DNA of 64,000 nt from an uncultured Pelagibacteraceae bacterium (GTDB lineage Bacteria; Pseudomonadota; Alphaproteobacteria; Pelagibacterales; Pelagibacteraceae). The notes below the pieces were generated by a model. That model had not been told where the DNA came from, searched no databases, and worked only from the letters and a program-made list of their open reading frames with translations. The position numbers were made by a program, and so were the translations under genes. Of the stretch, positions 37,563 through 48,272 are shown piece after piece; position 1 is the first letter of the stretch, and each line of letters begins with the position of its first letter. The DNA is taken from positions 496,001 through 560,000 of the forward strand of contig CACNLV010000001.1 of the NCBI GenBank assembly GCA_902621345.1, given 5' to 3'.

Positions 37563-38714
37563 GTGAATCTGAAACTTAAAGACATTGTTCCTCAATTAAT
37601 CACAGTCATAGCTGTGGTCTTGATTTTTGGTTTTTTTACCTACAACGCTCAAATTAATATGGAAAATAGAGGTATTGATTTTGGATATGGCTTCTTATCG
37701 CAAGAGTCTTCTTTTGATGTTCAATTTTCTTTAATTGAATATGATGGATCTCACTCTTATTTCAGAGCTTATTTGGTTGGGTTATTAAACACAATTCTTG
37801 TTTCGGTTATAGGTATAATTATTGCTACAATTTTAGGTGTAATAGTTGGTGTTGCAAGATTATCTCCTAACTATTTAATCAATAAATTTGCAGCTTTCTA
37901 TGTTGAATTTTTTAGAAATATTCCATTACTACTTCAGATTTTCTTTTGGTATTTTGCGGCTTTAAGAGCCTTACCACTTCCACAAGATGCAGAAGCAATT
38001 TTTGGAGTTTTTTTCTTAACCATTAAAGGATTATATGTTCCTGCTTTTATTTGGCAAAATTTTAGTATTTTCTTTTATACACTCGTTGCAGCAGTAATAG
38101 CTATTATTGTAATACGAATTCACGCCAAAAAAGTTCAAGAAAATCAAGGTAAACAAATCCCAGTTTTTTTTATTTCATTAGGATTGATCTTTATTTTTCC
38201 TCTACTAAGTTTTTTAATAGGTGGAGTAAAACTTTCATTTGAAGTTCCTGTTCTTAAACAATTAGCAACTACATCTTTTATATATGAAGGAGGAGTAAGT
38301 TTACCCCCAGAATTAATTGCTTTAACATTATCCTTATCTTTATATACAGCGACATTTATTGCAGAATGTGTAAGAGCTGGAATTCAAGGAGTTGGTAAAG
38401 GTCAAAAAGAGGCAGCAGCATCAATAGGTCTAACACCAAATCAGGTGCTTAAATTAGTGATTATGCCACAAGCTCTAAGAATAATCATTCCACCAACAAC
38501 CAATCAATACCTTAATTTAACAAAAAATTCTTCTCTTGCAGCAGCAATAGCTTATCCAGATCTGGTCTTAGTTTTTGCAGGAACTGCATTAATGCAAACA
38601 GGTAAAGCCATTGAGATAGTTTCTATAACAATGTTTACTTATTTAACTCTAAGTATCTCGATTTCAATTTTGATGAATTGGTATAACAAAAAAATAGCAA
38701 TACAGGAAAAATAA
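37563..38714 (+). CDS. aapQ: General amino-acid ABC transporter permease AapQ type
   Basis: AapQ is one of the two inner-membrane permeases of the Aap/Bzt importer. The 383-residue protein starts at GTG (NLKLKDIVPQLITVIAVV) about 25 bases after the terminator, with no obvious ribosome-binding site. The family-typical long periplasmic loop follows the first helix (GIDFGYGFLSQESSFD). The coupling EAA loop is ECVRAGIQGVGKGQKEAAAS. Its stop shares one base with the aapM start. Confidence 0.93.
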   Translation: MNLKLKDIVPQLITVIAVVLIFGFFTYNAQINMENRGIDFGYGFLSQESSFDVQFSLIEYDGSHSYFRAYLVGLLNTILVSVIGIIIATILGVIVGVARLSPNYLINKFAAFYVEFFRNIPLLLQIFFWYFAALRALPLPQDAEAIFGVFFLTIKGLYVPAFIWQNFSIFFYTLVAAVIAIIVIRIHAKKVQENQGKQIPVFFISLGLIFIFPLLSFLIGGVKLSFEVPVLKQLATTSFIYEGGVSLPPELIALTLSLSLYTATFIAECVRAGIQGVGKGQKEAAASIGLTPNQVLKLVIMPQALRIIIPPTTNQYLNLTKNSSLAAAIAYPDLVLVFAGTALMQTGKAIEIVSITMFTYLTLSISISILMNWYNKKIAIQEK

Positions 38715-40156
38715 TGTCTAAAATAAATTTTTTAAAACCTGATAGATCAAATTTAAATACCTTCTTGTATCTAGGTTCCTTTTTATTTTTGATTAGTTTC
38801 TTAGATGTTTTTTTTAATTCCTTTTTTGATTTAAATTTAACAGGTTTTTTACCCAATTTTTTGAGTTTTGTATTACCTTTAATATTAGGTTTTATCGGAC
38901 TATATTTTATTAGAATTGAATATAGCGGTATTAAAAGATTAGATTTATTAAATAAACATATAAATACTAATAATTTTAACGCTGTACTATCGTTATTAAT
39001 AATATTTATAATAATAAAATCAATTCCTCCCATACTTAGTTGGTTTGTAGTAGATGCTAGTTTTGCAGGTGACTCAAAAGATGTCTGTACAGGAACCGGT
39101 GCTTGTTGGACATATATAAAAGTTTGGATGAGAAGATTTATGTATGGAATGTATCCTAATGCAGAACAGTGGAGAATAAATTTGTCATTTATCGCCTTAG
39201 TATTACTTGGTTCTCTTGGTTATTTTGCTACTGATAAATTTAAGAAATATTTAACACTTTATTATGTAGTGATTTATCCTTTTATTGCTTTCCTATTTAT
39301 CTTTTTCTTTATTTCTGGTGGTCCTGTTTTTTTCGATTTTTCATATGGAATAATAGCTGCAATATTATCAATTATTATTGGATTTTTTATTCCAGGAAGA
39401 TTTAAGTTTTATTATTTTTTAATAGTTCCTTTAGCACTATATATAGTTCTTAAATATTTTCTTTTTTTTGAGGAATATATCGAATTAGGTAAATTAGATG
39501 GTCTAAATTGGGTTGAAACCGGCGCGTGGGGTGGTTTATCGCTTACATTTATTATTTCTTTTTTCTGTTTAATTTTCTGTTTCCCGATTGGTATGGCTTT
39601 CGCTCTTGGTAGAAGATCAGGTTTTCCATTGATTAGATACATTTCGGTTGGTTTCATAGAATTTTGGAGAGGTGTTCCGTTAATTACAGTTTTATTTATG
39701 TCAGCTGTTATGTTTCCGATGTTTTTACCAGAAGATTTTTTTATTGATAAATTAGTAAGAGCAATTATTGCTATTTCTTTGTTTGAGGCAGCATATGTTG
39801 CTGAAGTTATTCGAGGCGGATTGCAGGCTTTACCAAGAGGACAATATGAGGCAGCTAAATCTTTAGGCATGGGTTACTGGAAAATGCATATTTTTGTGAT
39901 TTTACCTCAGGCTTTGAAGTTAGTCATACCTGGAATTGCTAATACATTCTTAGCTTTAGTTAAAGACACTCCATTAATATTTGTTGTTGGTCTTTTAGAA
40001 ATTGTTGGAATGCTGAATTTAGCTAAAACAAATCCAGAATGGTTAGGTTTTGCTATGGAAGGATATGTGTTTGCAGCGATAATTTTCTGGATTATTTGTT
40101 ATGCAATGAGTAAATATAGTTATAATCTCGAACAAAAATATAAAACTGATAGATAA
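38714..40156 (+). CDS. aapM: General amino-acid ABC transporter permease AapM type
   Basis: AapM is the second permease of the amino-acid importer. The 480-residue protein has several extra N-terminal membrane helices before the HisMQ-type transport domain (about residues 270-470). That domain includes [20 protein letters not shown] and the ATPase-coupling loop [20 protein letters not shown]. The gene is coupled to aapQ by a one-base overlap and precedes aapP by five bases. Confidence 0.93.
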   Translation: MSKINFLKPDRSNLNTFLYLGSFLFLISFLDVFFNSFFDLNLTGFLPNFLSFVLPLILGFIGLYFIRIEYSGIKRLDLLNKHINTNNFNAVLSLLIIFIIIKSIPPILSWFVVDASFAGDSKDVCTGTGACWTYIKVWMRRFMYGMYPNAEQWRINLSFIALVLLGSLGYFATDKFKKYLTLYYVVIYPFIAFLFIFFFISGGPVFFDFSYGIIAAILSIIIGFFIPGRFKFYYFLIVPLALYIVLKYFLFFEEYIELGKLDGLNWVETGAWGGLSLTFIISFFCLIFCFPIGMAFALGRRSGFPLIRYISVGFIEFWRGVPLITVLFMSAVMFPMFLPEDFFIDKLVRAIIAISLFEAAYVAEVIRGGLQALPRGQYEAAKSLGMGYWKMHIFVILPQALKLVIPGIANTFLALVKDTPLIFVVGLLEIVGMLNLAKTNPEWLGFAMEGYVFAAIIFWIICYAMSKYSYNLEQKYKTDR

Positions 40157-40161
40157 AATTT

Positions 40162-40896
40162 ATGTCTGAAAATATTATCCAAATAAACAATATGAACAAG
40201 TGGTTTGGAGATTTCCAAGTATTAAAATCAATAAATTTAGAAGTGAAGCCAAAACAAAAAATTGTAGTTTGCGGTCCATCAGGATCAGGTAAATCAACTT
40301 TGATAAGATGTATTAATCGACTAGAAGAACATCAAGAGGGTAATATAATTGTTGATGGAACAGAATTAACAGAGGATACAAAAAATATTGAACAAATAAG
40401 AGCAGAAGTTGGAATGGTTTTTCAACAATTCAATTTATTTCCACATTTATCAATTTTAGATAACTGCACACTTGCACCAATTTGGGTAAAGAAAATGCCA
40501 AAAAAAGAAGCTGAAGAATTAGCTTTAAAACATCTAGAAAGAGTTCAAATTTTAGATCAGGCACAAAAATATCCTGGACAATTATCCGGTGGTCAACAAC
40601 AAAGGGCTGCCATTGCTAGAGCTCTTTGTATGGAGCCAAAAATAATGCTTTTTGATGAACCAACCTCAGCTTTAGATCCTGAAATGATTAAAGAAGTATT
40701 AGATGTTATGGTTAATTTAGCAAAACAAGGTATGACAATGATAGTTGTTACACATGAAATGGGTTTTGCAAAAGAAGTGGCTGACCAAATGATATTTATG
40801 GACGAAGGTATGATAGTTGAAAAAGCAGATACTAAAGAGTTTTTTGCCAATCCAAAGAGTGATAGAACAAAACTTTTTTTAAGCCAGATACTATAG
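40162..40896 (+). CDS. aapP: General amino-acid ABC transporter ATP-binding protein AapP type
   Basis: This is the cytoplasmic ATPase of the importer. The 244-residue protein has Walker [11 protein letters not shown]-loop [10 protein letters not shown], signature [15 protein letters not shown], Walker [15 protein letters not shown] and the switch His in VVTHEMGFA. It ends the aapJQMP operon. The 164-base region after it holds a TTGACA hexamer without a matching -10 and no clear terminator. Confidence 0.96.
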   Translation: MSENIIQINNMNKWFGDFQVLKSINLEVKPKQKIVVCGPSGSGKSTLIRCINRLEEHQEGNIIVDGTELTEDTKNIEQIRAEVGMVFQQFNLFPHLSILDNCTLAPIWVKKMPKKEAEELALKHLERVQILDQAQKYPGQLSGGQQQRAAIARALCMEPKIMLFDEPTSALDPEMIKEVLDVMVNLAKQGMTMIVVTHEMGFAKEVADQMIFMDEGMIVEKADTKEFFANPKSDRTKLFLSQIL

Positions 40897-41060
40897 AACG
40901 TTACTTTTGCAAGAAATATTTCTCTATTTCAGCCCTAAGTAATGCTTGACAGATATTTAAAATCCACTGTTTTTCAGCTAAATAAAAAAAAAATATTGGT
41001 TGCAGTAGGTTCTAAAAACTAGTTGAATTATGTTTTATAAAAATATTAAGAGGGGTCTTA

Positions 41061-41429
41061 ATGGAAGATAATTTTAATAAACATTTGGGCAATAAGCTCA
41101 AATTAAGAAGATTGGCTCTAGGTTTAACTCAAACAAAAGTCGCAAAAGCAATTAACGTCACATTTCAACAAATTCAAAAATACGAAAAAGGGACAAATGG
41201 TGTAAGTTCGATAAGATTATTACAACTTTCTAACTATTTAAAAGTACCAATTAATTACTTTTTTGAAGATTTTTCAGAATATTTATTAAATTTAGAAAAA
41301 TCTCAACAGGGACATATGAATGTTAATTATAATTTTTTAGTTAAACTTTATTCAGAGTTAAATGCAGATCAAAAATTAAAGTTTAATAAATCTTTACAAG
41401 TTTCAAACAATATTTCTAAGGTAGTGTAA
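41061..41429 (+). CDS. XRE-family transcriptional regulator, small
   Basis: The 122-residue protein has a Cro/CI-type helix-turn-helix over about residues 9-66 (LGNKLKLRRLALGLTQTKVAKAINVTFQQIQKYEKG). A helical tail of some 50 residues has no recognised ligand domain. The arrangement resembles small alphaproteobacterial XRE regulators. It has a strong ribosome-binding site (AGAGGGG) and stands alone between the aap operon and two minus-strand tRNAs. Its targets are unknown. The neighbouring aap palindromes are one place to look, but nothing in the sequence proves that link. Confidence 0.9.
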   Translation: MEDNFNKHLGNKLKLRRLALGLTQTKVAKAINVTFQQIQKYEKGTNGVSSIRLLQLSNYLKVPINYFFEDFSEYLLNLEKSQQGHMNVNYNFLVKLYSELNADQKLKFNKSLQVSNNISKVV

Positions 41430-41433
41430 TTTT

Positions 41434-41509
41434 TGGCTCCTCGGGCAGGACTCGAACCTGCGACCAATTGATTAACAGTCAACTGCTCTACCAACTGAGC
41501 TACCGAGGA
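41434..41509 (-). tRNA. tRNA-Asn (anticodon GUU)
   Basis: On the minus strand the 76-base cloverleaf has acceptor TCCTCGG/CCGAGGA, anticodon loop CTGTTAA (GTT), T-arm GCAGG/CCTGC with loop TTCGAGT, discriminator G and an encoded CCA. It begins about five bases past the end of the XRE gene on the opposite strand. Confidence 0.97.
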
Positions 41510-41558
41510 ATATAAATTGTCAACTTACTTTCTTTTTTAACTAAAACAAGATTTTTTT

Positions 41559-41632
41559 TGGAGGCAACGCCCGGAATCGAACCGGGATACAAGGATTTGC
41601 AATCCTCTGCGTAACCATTCCGCCACGTTGCC
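41559..41632 (-). tRNA. tRNA-Cys (anticodon GCA)
   Basis: On the minus strand the 74-base cloverleaf has acceptor GGCAACG/CGTTGCC, anticodon loop TTGCAAA (GCA) in a GGATT/AATCC-type stem, T-arm CCCGG/CCGGG, and an encoded CCA. It lies 49 bases from tRNA-Asn and is probably cotranscribed with it. Confidence 0.97.
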
Positions 41633-41753
41633 GTATGTTTTAGAAGATAGCTACAAGGAGTTTTATATTAAATATTTGCAATTAGTCTATCAAATAACGT
41701 TCCAATTTGATTATTGTTAATTTAGATTATTAAATTATAAACTATTTACACCC

Positions 41754-44381
41754 ATGATAAGCGATAAATATATACATTCAAAAGTTGAAGATCGGATTTA
41801 TGCTTATTGGGAAAAAAATAAATTATTTAAACCTAAAAAAAATTCCAAGAAGTATTCAATTGTAATTCCACCCCCTAATGTAACCGGAAGTTTGCATATG
41901 GGGCATGCTTTGAATAATTCAATTCAAGACTTTTTAGTTAGATATTATCGTATGAACAATTATGAAACTTTATGGCAACCAGGAACAGATCATGCAGGTA
42001 TAGCTACTCAAGCGCTTGTTGAAAAAAAATTAGAAAAAGAAAGTCTTACTAAAGCCACTCTTGGAAGAGAAAAATTTATTGAAAAAGTATGGGAATGGAA
42101 AAATGAGTATGGCGATATAATAATTAACCAATTAAAGAAACTAGGTTGTTCATGTGACTGGTCAAGAAATGCTTTTACGATGGATAAAAATCTATCTAAA
42201 TCTGTCTTAAAAGTTTTCGTAGAATTATATAAAAAAAAATTAATTTATAAGGCAGAAAAACTAGTGAATTGGGACACTGTATTAAAAACTGCTATTTCAG
42301 ATTTAGAAGTTGACCAAAGGGAGATGAATTCAAAAATTTATTACATCAGATATCCGATAGAAAATTCATCTGAATTTATAACTATTGCGACAACAAGACC
42401 GGAAACTATGCTTGGAGATACTGCAATAGCGGTTAACCCAAAGGATAAAAGATACAAAAAATTTGTCGGCAAAATAGTAACAATACCAATTGTAGGTAGA
42501 AAAATAAAAATAATCAAAGATAATTATGCAGATCCCGATCAAGGAACTGGAGCTTTAAAGATTACTCCAGCACACGACTTTAATGACTATGACGTAGGTC
42601 AAAGAAATAAACTTGATATAATAAATATTTTTACTGAAGAAGGTAAAATTAATAATAATGCTCCGTCAGATTATATTGGTTTAGATAGATTTGATGCTCG
42701 AAAAAAATTACTCAACGAGCTTAAAGAAAAAGATTTTTTTGTAAAAGAAGAAGATATCAAAAATAAAGTTCCATACGGGGATAGATCAAATTCTATAATA
42801 GAACCATTCCTAACAGAGCAGTGGTTTGTTGATGCAAAAAAATTAGCTATCAAAGCAAAAAAAATTGTTAAAACAAAAAAAACAAATTTCTTTCCTAGCA
42901 ATTGGTCTAAAACTTATTTTCAATGGATGAATAATATAGAACCATGGTGTATTTCTCGACAGCTCTGGTGGGGACATCAAATACCGGCGTGGTATGGACC
43001 TGATAAAAAAATTTTTGTAGCTATAGATGAAAAAGAGGCGAAAAAGTTAGCAAAAAAACATTATAAAAATGATGTTGAATTAATCAGAGATCCAGATGTT
43101 TTAGATACATGGTTTTCTTCAGGTTTATGGCCATTTGCAACTTTAGGATGGCCAGATGAAAAAGAGTTTGTTAAAAAATTTTATCCAACCACTGTTTTAG
43201 TTACTGGTTTTGATATTATTTTTTTCTGGGTAGCTAGAATGATTATGTTCGGCATGGAATTTTTAAACAAAGAACCTTTTAAAGATATCTATGTTCATGC
43301 TTTAGTAAGAGATGAGAAAGGACAAAAAATGTCTAAATCAAAAGGCAATGTTATTGATCCATTAGATATAATTGAAAAATATAGTGCAGATGCTTTAAGA
43401 TTTACTTTACTATCTATGGCTTCTCCAGGAACTGATGTAAAACTTTCAGAGGATAGAGTTAAAGGATATAGAAATTTTTTAAATAAATTATGGAACGCAA
43501 ATAATTTTTTAATTACAAATAAATGTGATTTCAATAAAACCGATAAAACTCCAAAAACAACACTGAATATCAATAAATGGATATATTCTGAATTAATAGA
43601 AGTTAAAAATAAAATTCAAAAAAACATTGAAGACTACCGTTTTGATGAAGCTGCAAAAAATGCATATCAATTTGCATGGCATTCATATTGTGATTGGTAT
43701 ATTGAGCTTTCAAAAACAATTCTTTATTCAGAGGACAAAAAAGCTCAAAAAGAGGTAAAAGAGGTATCCGCTTATGTGTTTAAACAAATATTGGTAATGC
43801 TACATCCTTTCATACCATTCGTAACTGAAGAAATATGGCTCAAAAATAAATTCGATAAATCAAATAAGAATTTTCTGATGTATAAGAATTGGCCTTCTGC
43901 TAAAATTAAAAAAGATCAGTCTCAAAAAGATGTTGAAAAAATCATAGATATTATTTCTGAATTAAGGTCTTTTAAAAATGAGCTTAATGTTAGTCCTGGA
44001 TCTTTTGTAGATATATCAATAAACAAAATAGCAAAAAAAAATAAGTCATTAATGAATAATAATGAGACAATTTTAAAAAAACTTGGGCGTATAAACAATT
44101 TTTTTGATAAAGATCAAAATAAACCATCTGCAACAATGGTTATTTCAGGTGATATTTTTAAGATTTATTTTGATGAAAACGTTGACTTAAATTTAATTAA
44201 AGAAAATTTATTAAAACGACAAAGAAAACATCAAGATGATTTAGACAAGATATCGCAACGATTATCGAGTAAAAGTTTTGTTGATAGAGCACCAAAAAAT
44301 ATTGTTGAACAAGAAAAAACTAACTATAGTAACTTGAAAGATGATATTAAAAAGATATCTTTAACTATTGAAAGTTTATAA
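41754..44381 (+). CDS. valS: Valyl-tRNA synthetase
   Basis: This class I synthetase charges tRNA-Val and edits threonine. The 875-residue protein has [16 protein letters not shown] (HIGH motif) near residue 38, an editing domain containing [31 protein letters not shown], and the KMSKS motif in [16 protein letters not shown]-terminal coiled coil completes it. The stop shares one base with the ilvD start, so valS and ilvD are cotranscribed. Both relate to branched-chain amino-acid use. Confidence 0.98.
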   Translation: MISDKYIHSKVEDRIYAYWEKNKLFKPKKNSKKYSIVIPPPNVTGSLHMGHALNNSIQDFLVRYYRMNNYETLWQPGTDHAGIATQALVEKKLEKESLTKATLGREKFIEKVWEWKNEYGDIIINQLKKLGCSCDWSRNAFTMDKNLSKSVLKVFVELYKKKLIYKAEKLVNWDTVLKTAISDLEVDQREMNSKIYYIRYPIENSSEFITIATTRPETMLGDTAIAVNPKDKRYKKFVGKIVTIPIVGRKIKIIKDNYADPDQGTGALKITPAHDFNDYDVGQRNKLDIINIFTEEGKINNNAPSDYIGLDRFDARKKLLNELKEKDFFVKEEDIKNKVPYGDRSNSIIEPFLTEQWFVDAKKLAIKAKKIVKTKKTNFFPSNWSKTYFQWMNNIEPWCISRQLWWGHQIPAWYGPDKKIFVAIDEKEAKKLAKKHYKNDVELIRDPDVLDTWFSSGLWPFATLGWPDEKEFVKKFYPTTVLVTGFDIIFFWVARMIMFGMEFLNKEPFKDIYVHALVRDEKGQKMSKSKGNVIDPLDIIEKYSADALRFTLLSMASPGTDVKLSEDRVKGYRNFLNKLWNANNFLITNKCDFNKTDKTPKTTLNINKWIYSELIEVKNKIQKNIEDYRFDEAAKNAYQFAWHSYCDWYIELSKTILYSEDKKAQKEVKEVSAYVFKQILVMLHPFIPFVTEEIWLKNKFDKSNKNFLMYKNWPSAKIKKDQSQKDVEKIIDIISELRSFKNELNVSPGSFVDISINKIAKKNKSLMNNNETILKKLGRINNFFDKDQNKPSATMVISGDIFKIYFDENVDLNLIKENLLKRQRKHQDDLDKISQRLSSKSFVDRAPKNIVEQEKTNYSNLKDDIKKISLTIESL

Positions 44382-46099
44382 TGCGGAAATTTAATAAGAA
44401 AAAACTACCAAGTAGACATACTTCTCTTGGCCCTGATAGAGCCCCGCACAGATCATTTTATTATGCTATGGGTGAAACTGAAAAAGATGTTTCAAAACCA
44501 TTTATTGGTGTTGTCTCAACTTGGAATGAAGCTGCACCTTGTAACATAGCTCTAATGAGACAAGCTCAATCAGTTAAAAAGGGTGTTAGAGCCTCTGGTG
44601 GTACACCAAGGGAATTTTGTACAATTACAGTCACTGATGGTATAGCAATGGGTCACGAAGGAATGAAATCTTCTTTGATTTCAAGAGAAGTAATAGCAGA
44701 TAGTGCTGAATTAACTGTTAGAGGTCATTGTTACGATGCATTAGTAGGTATCGCAGGATGTGACAAATCTTTGCCAGGTTTAATGATGTCGATGGTTAGA
44801 CTTAACGTTCCAAGTGTATTTATTTATGGTGGTTCAATACTACCAGGAAAATATAAAGGCAAAGATGTAACTGTAGTTGATGTTTTTGAAGCTGTTGGAA
44901 AACATTCCTCAGGACAAATGTCAGCAAAAGAATTAAGAAAGTTAGAATTAGTTGCTTGCCCTACAGCTGGAGCTTGCGGAGGTCAATTTACAGCTAACAC
45001 GATGGCGTGTGTGTCTGAGGCTATTGGTTTAGCATTACCTTATTCTGCGGGAACACCTGCACCATATGAAGAAAGAGACAAGTATGCAAAAGCGAGTGGC
45101 CGAATGGTTATGGAATTATTAGCTAAAAAAATTAAACCAAGAGATATTGTAACAAGAAAAGCATTAGAAAATGCTGCAACAATAGTTGCTGCAACTGGAG
45201 GTTCAACTAATGCTGCATTACACTTACCAGCTATTGCAAATGAAGCAGGAATAAAATTTGATTTAATGGATGTTGCAAAAATATTTAAAAGAACACCTTA
45301 TCTTGCAGACTTAAAACCAGGTGGAAAATATGTTGCAAAAGATATGTGGTTAGCAGGTGGTGTGCCAATGCTTTTAAAAACTTTATATGATGGTGGTTAT
45401 ATTCATGGTGATTGTATGACAGTTACAGGCAAAACAATGAAAGAAAATTTAAAGGGAATTAAATTTAATCCAAAACAAAAAGTATTAAGAGCTTATAACA
45501 AACCCTTATCACCAGATGGTGGTGTAGTAGGTTTGAAAGGTAATTTAGCTCCAGAAGGTGGAATTGTTAAAATTGCAGGACTAAAAAAATTACAATTTAC
45601 AGGAAGAGCAAGATGTTTTGACAATGAAGAAAGTGCAATGAAAGCAGTACAAAGTAGAAAATATAAAGATGGTGATGTAATTATAATTAGATATGAAGGT
45701 CCAGTAGGGGGACCAGGTATGAGAGAAATGCTCTCAACAACTGGTGCAATTTATGGTCAAGGAAAAGGAGAAAAAGTTGCTTTAATTACTGATGGAAGAT
45801 TTTCAGGAGCAACAAGAGGATTTTGTGTTGGTCATGTTGGACCAGAGGCTGCTTTAGGTGGACCGATTGCTCTTTTACGTAATGGCGATGTTATTGATAT
45901 AGATGCTAAAAAAGGAACGATTAATGTTCGCTTAACCAAATCTCAATTAGCTTCAAGAAGAAGAAAATGGAAGGCTAGAAAATCTGATTTTGGTTCAGGA
46001 ACTCTTTGGAAATATGCTCAAACAGTTGGACCAGCAAGTTTAGGAGCACCAACACATCCAGGTAAGAAAAAAGAAGTTAAGGAATATTCGAAAATTTGA
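44381..46099 (+). CDS. ilvD: Dihydroxy-acid dehydratase
   Basis: IlvD catalyses the third common step of isoleucine and valine synthesis using an iron-sulfur cluster. The 572-residue protein has [15 protein letters not shown] and [15 protein letters not shown] with cluster-ligand Cys residues, and the C-terminal [21 protein letters not shown] signature. Its codons are less AT-biased than the neighbours. Valine and tRNA charging are linked through the upstream valS. It overlaps the manC-like gene. Confidence 0.97.
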   Translation: MRKFNKKKLPSRHTSLGPDRAPHRSFYYAMGETEKDVSKPFIGVVSTWNEAAPCNIALMRQAQSVKKGVRASGGTPREFCTITVTDGIAMGHEGMKSSLISREVIADSAELTVRGHCYDALVGIAGCDKSLPGLMMSMVRLNVPSVFIYGGSILPGKYKGKDVTVVDVFEAVGKHSSGQMSAKELRKLELVACPTAGACGGQFTANTMACVSEAIGLALPYSAGTPAPYEERDKYAKASGRMVMELLAKKIKPRDIVTRKALENAATIVAATGGSTNAALHLPAIANEAGIKFDLMDVAKIFKRTPYLADLKPGGKYVAKDMWLAGGVPMLLKTLYDGGYIHGDCMTVTGKTMKENLKGIKFNPKQKVLRAYNKPLSPDGGVVGLKGNLAPEGGIVKIAGLKKLQFTGRARCFDNEESAMKAVQSRKYKDGDVIIIRYEGPVGGPGMREMLSTTGAIYGQGKGEKVALITDGRFSGATRGFCVGHVGPEAALGGPIALLRNGDVIDIDAKKGTINVRLTKSQLASRRRKWKARKSDFGSGTLWKYAQTVGPASLGAPTHPGKKKEVKEYSKI

Positions 46100-47289
46100 T
46101 GAAAATTCGCCCTGTTATTTTATGTGGTGGCGCTGGAACAAGACTTTGGCCTAAAGCTAAAAAACATCAAGCAAAACAATTTATCGATTTTGGTAATTGG
46201 ACTTTACTAGGTAAAACTTTAGAGAGAGTTAAAGCACCTATATTTGATGCTCCAATTATAAGCACCAATGCAAAATATTTAAGACAAGTAAAACAGCATC
46301 TAAAGAAACACAAAATAAGAAAATTTAAGATAGTTTTAGAGCCAGCTAAAAGAAATACAGCACCAGCTATATTAAGTACTGCATTAATAAAGGATATTTC
46401 AAATGAACAACCATTAATGTTTTTAGCCGCTGATCATCTAATAGAGAAGGTTGGTTTATTTAATAAAGCTATCAAAAAAAATCAAAAGAAACTTACTCAA
46501 AACAATATCTTTATTTTTGGGATTAAACCCAAAATGCCCTCAAGTGAATTTGGTTATTTTTTAACAAAAAGTAACAAAGTAACTAGATTTGTAGAAAAAC
46601 CCAAAAAGGCTAAAGCTAAACAAATAATTAGTAAAAAAGGTTATTGGAATTCTGGAATGTTTTATTTGAGAAAAGACTCAATAATAAATAATTTTAAGAA
46701 ATACCAACCAAATATTTATCGAAATTGTAATAAAGCAGTATTAAAAGCAAAATATAAAAGTAATATATATTATTTAAACAAACAATCTTTCACAAAAGCA
46801 AAAGCCAAGTCTTTTGACTATGCAATATTAGAAAAAACCAAAGATATAAATGCTATCAAATTAGATATTCCTTGGTCTGATTTAGGATCTTGGAAAGAAA
46901 TCTGTAAGATGTACGGACGAAATAAAAGACATTATTTTAAAAAGAAGAATGTATTCCACAGACCTTGGGGTAGTTATGTAAATCTATTTAATGGTAAGGA
47001 ATTCTTAATTAAAGAATTATATGTAAAACCAAAAGGTATATTAAGTCTTCAAAAACATCATCATAGAGCTGAACATTGGGTAGTTACTCATGGTGAACCT
47101 AAAATTACTTTAAATAAGAAATATTTCACTATGAAACCTGATGAAACTATTTTTATTCCACTAGGTGCAATCCATAGAATAGAAAATCCCTATAAAAAAC
47201 CAGTTAAAATAATTGAAGCTCAAGTAGGCTCGATTTTAAAAGAAACAGATATAGTGAGATATCAAGATATTTATGGCAGAGTAAAATAA
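46099..47289 (+). CDS. Mannose-1-phosphate guanylyltransferase, ManC/CpsB type
   Basis: The 396-residue protein has an N-terminal nucleotidyltransferase domain (PVILCGGAGTRLWPKAKKHQ, FLAADHLIE, RFVEKPKKAKA and YWNSGMFYLRKDS). A C-terminal cupin domain (FHRPWGSYVNLFNG and LSLQKHHHRAEHWVV) is the mannose-6-phosphate isomerase type II fold. Together they suggest GDP-mannose supply for polysaccharide or LPS. It is shorter than the usual 460-480 residues, mostly in the linker. I start at ATG 46099, overlapping the ilvD stop as ATGA-like coupling, rather than the TTG one codon earlier. Confidence 0.9.
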   Translation: MKIRPVILCGGAGTRLWPKAKKHQAKQFIDFGNWTLLGKTLERVKAPIFDAPIISTNAKYLRQVKQHLKKHKIRKFKIVLEPAKRNTAPAILSTALIKDISNEQPLMFLAADHLIEKVGLFNKAIKKNQKKLTQNNIFIFGIKPKMPSSEFGYFLTKSNKVTRFVEKPKKAKAKQIISKKGYWNSGMFYLRKDSIINNFKKYQPNIYRNCNKAVLKAKYKSNIYYLNKQSFTKAKAKSFDYAILEKTKDINAIKLDIPWSDLGSWKEICKMYGRNKRHYFKKKNVFHRPWGSYVNLFNGKEFLIKELYVKPKGILSLQKHHHRAEHWVVTHGEPKITLNKKYFTMKPDETIFIPLGAIHRIENPYKKPVKIIEAQVGSILKETDIVRYQDIYGRVK

Positions 47290-47298
47290 TTATTTTAC
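47281..47298. repeat. 18-bp palindrome across the two convergent stop codons
   Basis: GTAAAATAA and TTATTTTAC meet exactly at the boundary of the manC-like gene and the convergent kinase gene. Each half encodes the last Val-Lys-stop of its protein. The symmetry makes the two 3' ends identical for nine bases. It could be coincidence or a minimal bidirectional end signal. Confidence 0.6.
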
Positions 47299-48174
47299 AA
47301 GAAAATTCACTTTTTTATTTGATAGATTTAAATGAATTTTTTTATATGAACCAAAATTATCTCCATCAATTTGAACAGGTATCAAATCATTTCCATCAAT
47401 TGTAATGTTTTGTGAATAAGTAGTAATAACATTTTTATTTTTACTTAAATCACCATTAAGAATTATTAAAAATATAGAATATAATAAATTGATCCTAGTT
47501 AAATCCTTAAATATATATGTGACTATTTTATTTTCAAAAATATTTGTTTTATTTATTTTATGATGTCCAGCGTAATATTTGGTATTTGAAGATAATATCC
47601 AGTCTGCTTGATAAAATTGTCCATCAAAAGTAACATTTAATTTTTTATTATTCATAAACAAGAAATATTGAAAACCTTTGATACCAAATATCACTTTTCC
47701 AAGAATTTTTTTAATTTTTGAATTAATTGAATGAACAATTTTTGCATCCCATCCTATACCAGCCATTAAAAAGAAATAATTCTCGTTAATTTTTACAAGA
47801 TTAGAGGATTTATAATTATTAGAAATCAATACATTGACTATATCATCAATCTTTTTATTCATTGATAATTCAGCTTGCAGTAAATTTGCAGTCCCAGCAG
47901 GTATATAGCCTATAGCAAAATCGTCTTTAAAATTAAAATCATTCTTTATTAATTCATTAATTGCAAAAGAAACAGATCCATCTCCACCAGCAACTATTAA
48001 TCGATCATAATTTTTTTGATTAAAGTTTTTAAAAATTTTCTTAGCTTGATTTATTGTTTTGGTCTCAAAGTATTCTACTGAATTATTTTCTTTTAACTTA
48101 GATAAAACCCTATTTATGAATTTTGATTTTCTTCCAGAGGAAGAGTTTTGATTGTAAATTAAACAATACAACAT
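47290..48174 (-). CDS. Diacylglycerol kinase family protein (YegS/LCB5-like)
   Basis: The 294-residue protein belongs to the soluble lipid kinase family with a DAGK catalytic domain. Visible motifs are NQNSSSGRKSK at the N-terminus, the nucleotide-binding VAGGDGSVSFAINEL, IGYIPAGTANLLQAEL and AGIGWDAKIV. The likely reaction is phosphorylation of diacylglycerol to phosphatidic acid. It diverges from the plcP-like gene, whose product would release diacylglycerol, and a minus-strand Pho-box candidate lies 66 bases upstream of its start. Exact substrate specificity cannot be read from the sequence. Confidence 0.88.
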   Translation of the reverse strand: MLYCLIYNQNSSSGRKSKFINRVLSKLKENNSVEYFETKTINQAKKIFKNFNQKNYDRLIVAGGDGSVSFAINELIKNDFNFKDDFAIGYIPAGTANLLQAELSMNKKIDDIVNVLISNNYKSSNLVKINENYFFLMAGIGWDAKIVHSINSKIKKILGKVIFGIKGFQYFLFMNNKKLNVTFDGQFYQADWILSSNTKYYAGHHKINKTNIFENKIVTYIFKDLTRINLLYSIFLIILNGDLSKNKNVITTYSQNITIDGNDLIPVQIDGDNFGSYKKIHLNLSNKKVNFLVK

Positions 48175-48193
48175 AATTAATCCTTAAAAAATT

Positions 48194-48211
48194 TTTAACA
48201 AATTTGTAACA
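48194..48211 (+). promoter_or_regulatory. Pho box upstream of plcP-like gene
   Basis: TTTAACA-AATT-TGTAACA is a direct repeat with 11-base period. Its two units are identical to the first two units before pstS. It ends 61 bases before the plcP-like start. PhoB dimers bind such 7-4-7 tandem repeats. Confidence 0.78.
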
Positions 48212-48240
48212 TTTAAATGAAATAAGAAATACATGATTCG

Positions 48241-48258
48241 TGTTACAGTTGTATTAAA
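48241..48258 (-). promoter_or_regulatory. Pho box candidate upstream of diacylglycerol kinase gene
   Basis: Read on the minus strand the sequence is TTTAATA-CAAC-TGTAACA, one mismatch from the plcP-side repeat. It ends 66 bases before the kinase start, nearly the same distance as the opposing box from plcP. A third, weak unit (TCATGTA) follows in phase. Confidence 0.6.
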
Positions 48259-48272
48259 ATATAGGCCTTTAA

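Noticed and set aside
39412-39870. Minus-strand 152-residue ORF opposite aapM
   Set aside because: It lies entirely within the conserved AapM transport domain on the other strand, with no ribosome-binding site or family match.
40946-40974. TTGACA hexamer as a promoter for the XRE gene
   Set aside because: No acceptable -10 hexamer lies 16-18 bases downstream. A -35 match alone is not enough in this sequence.
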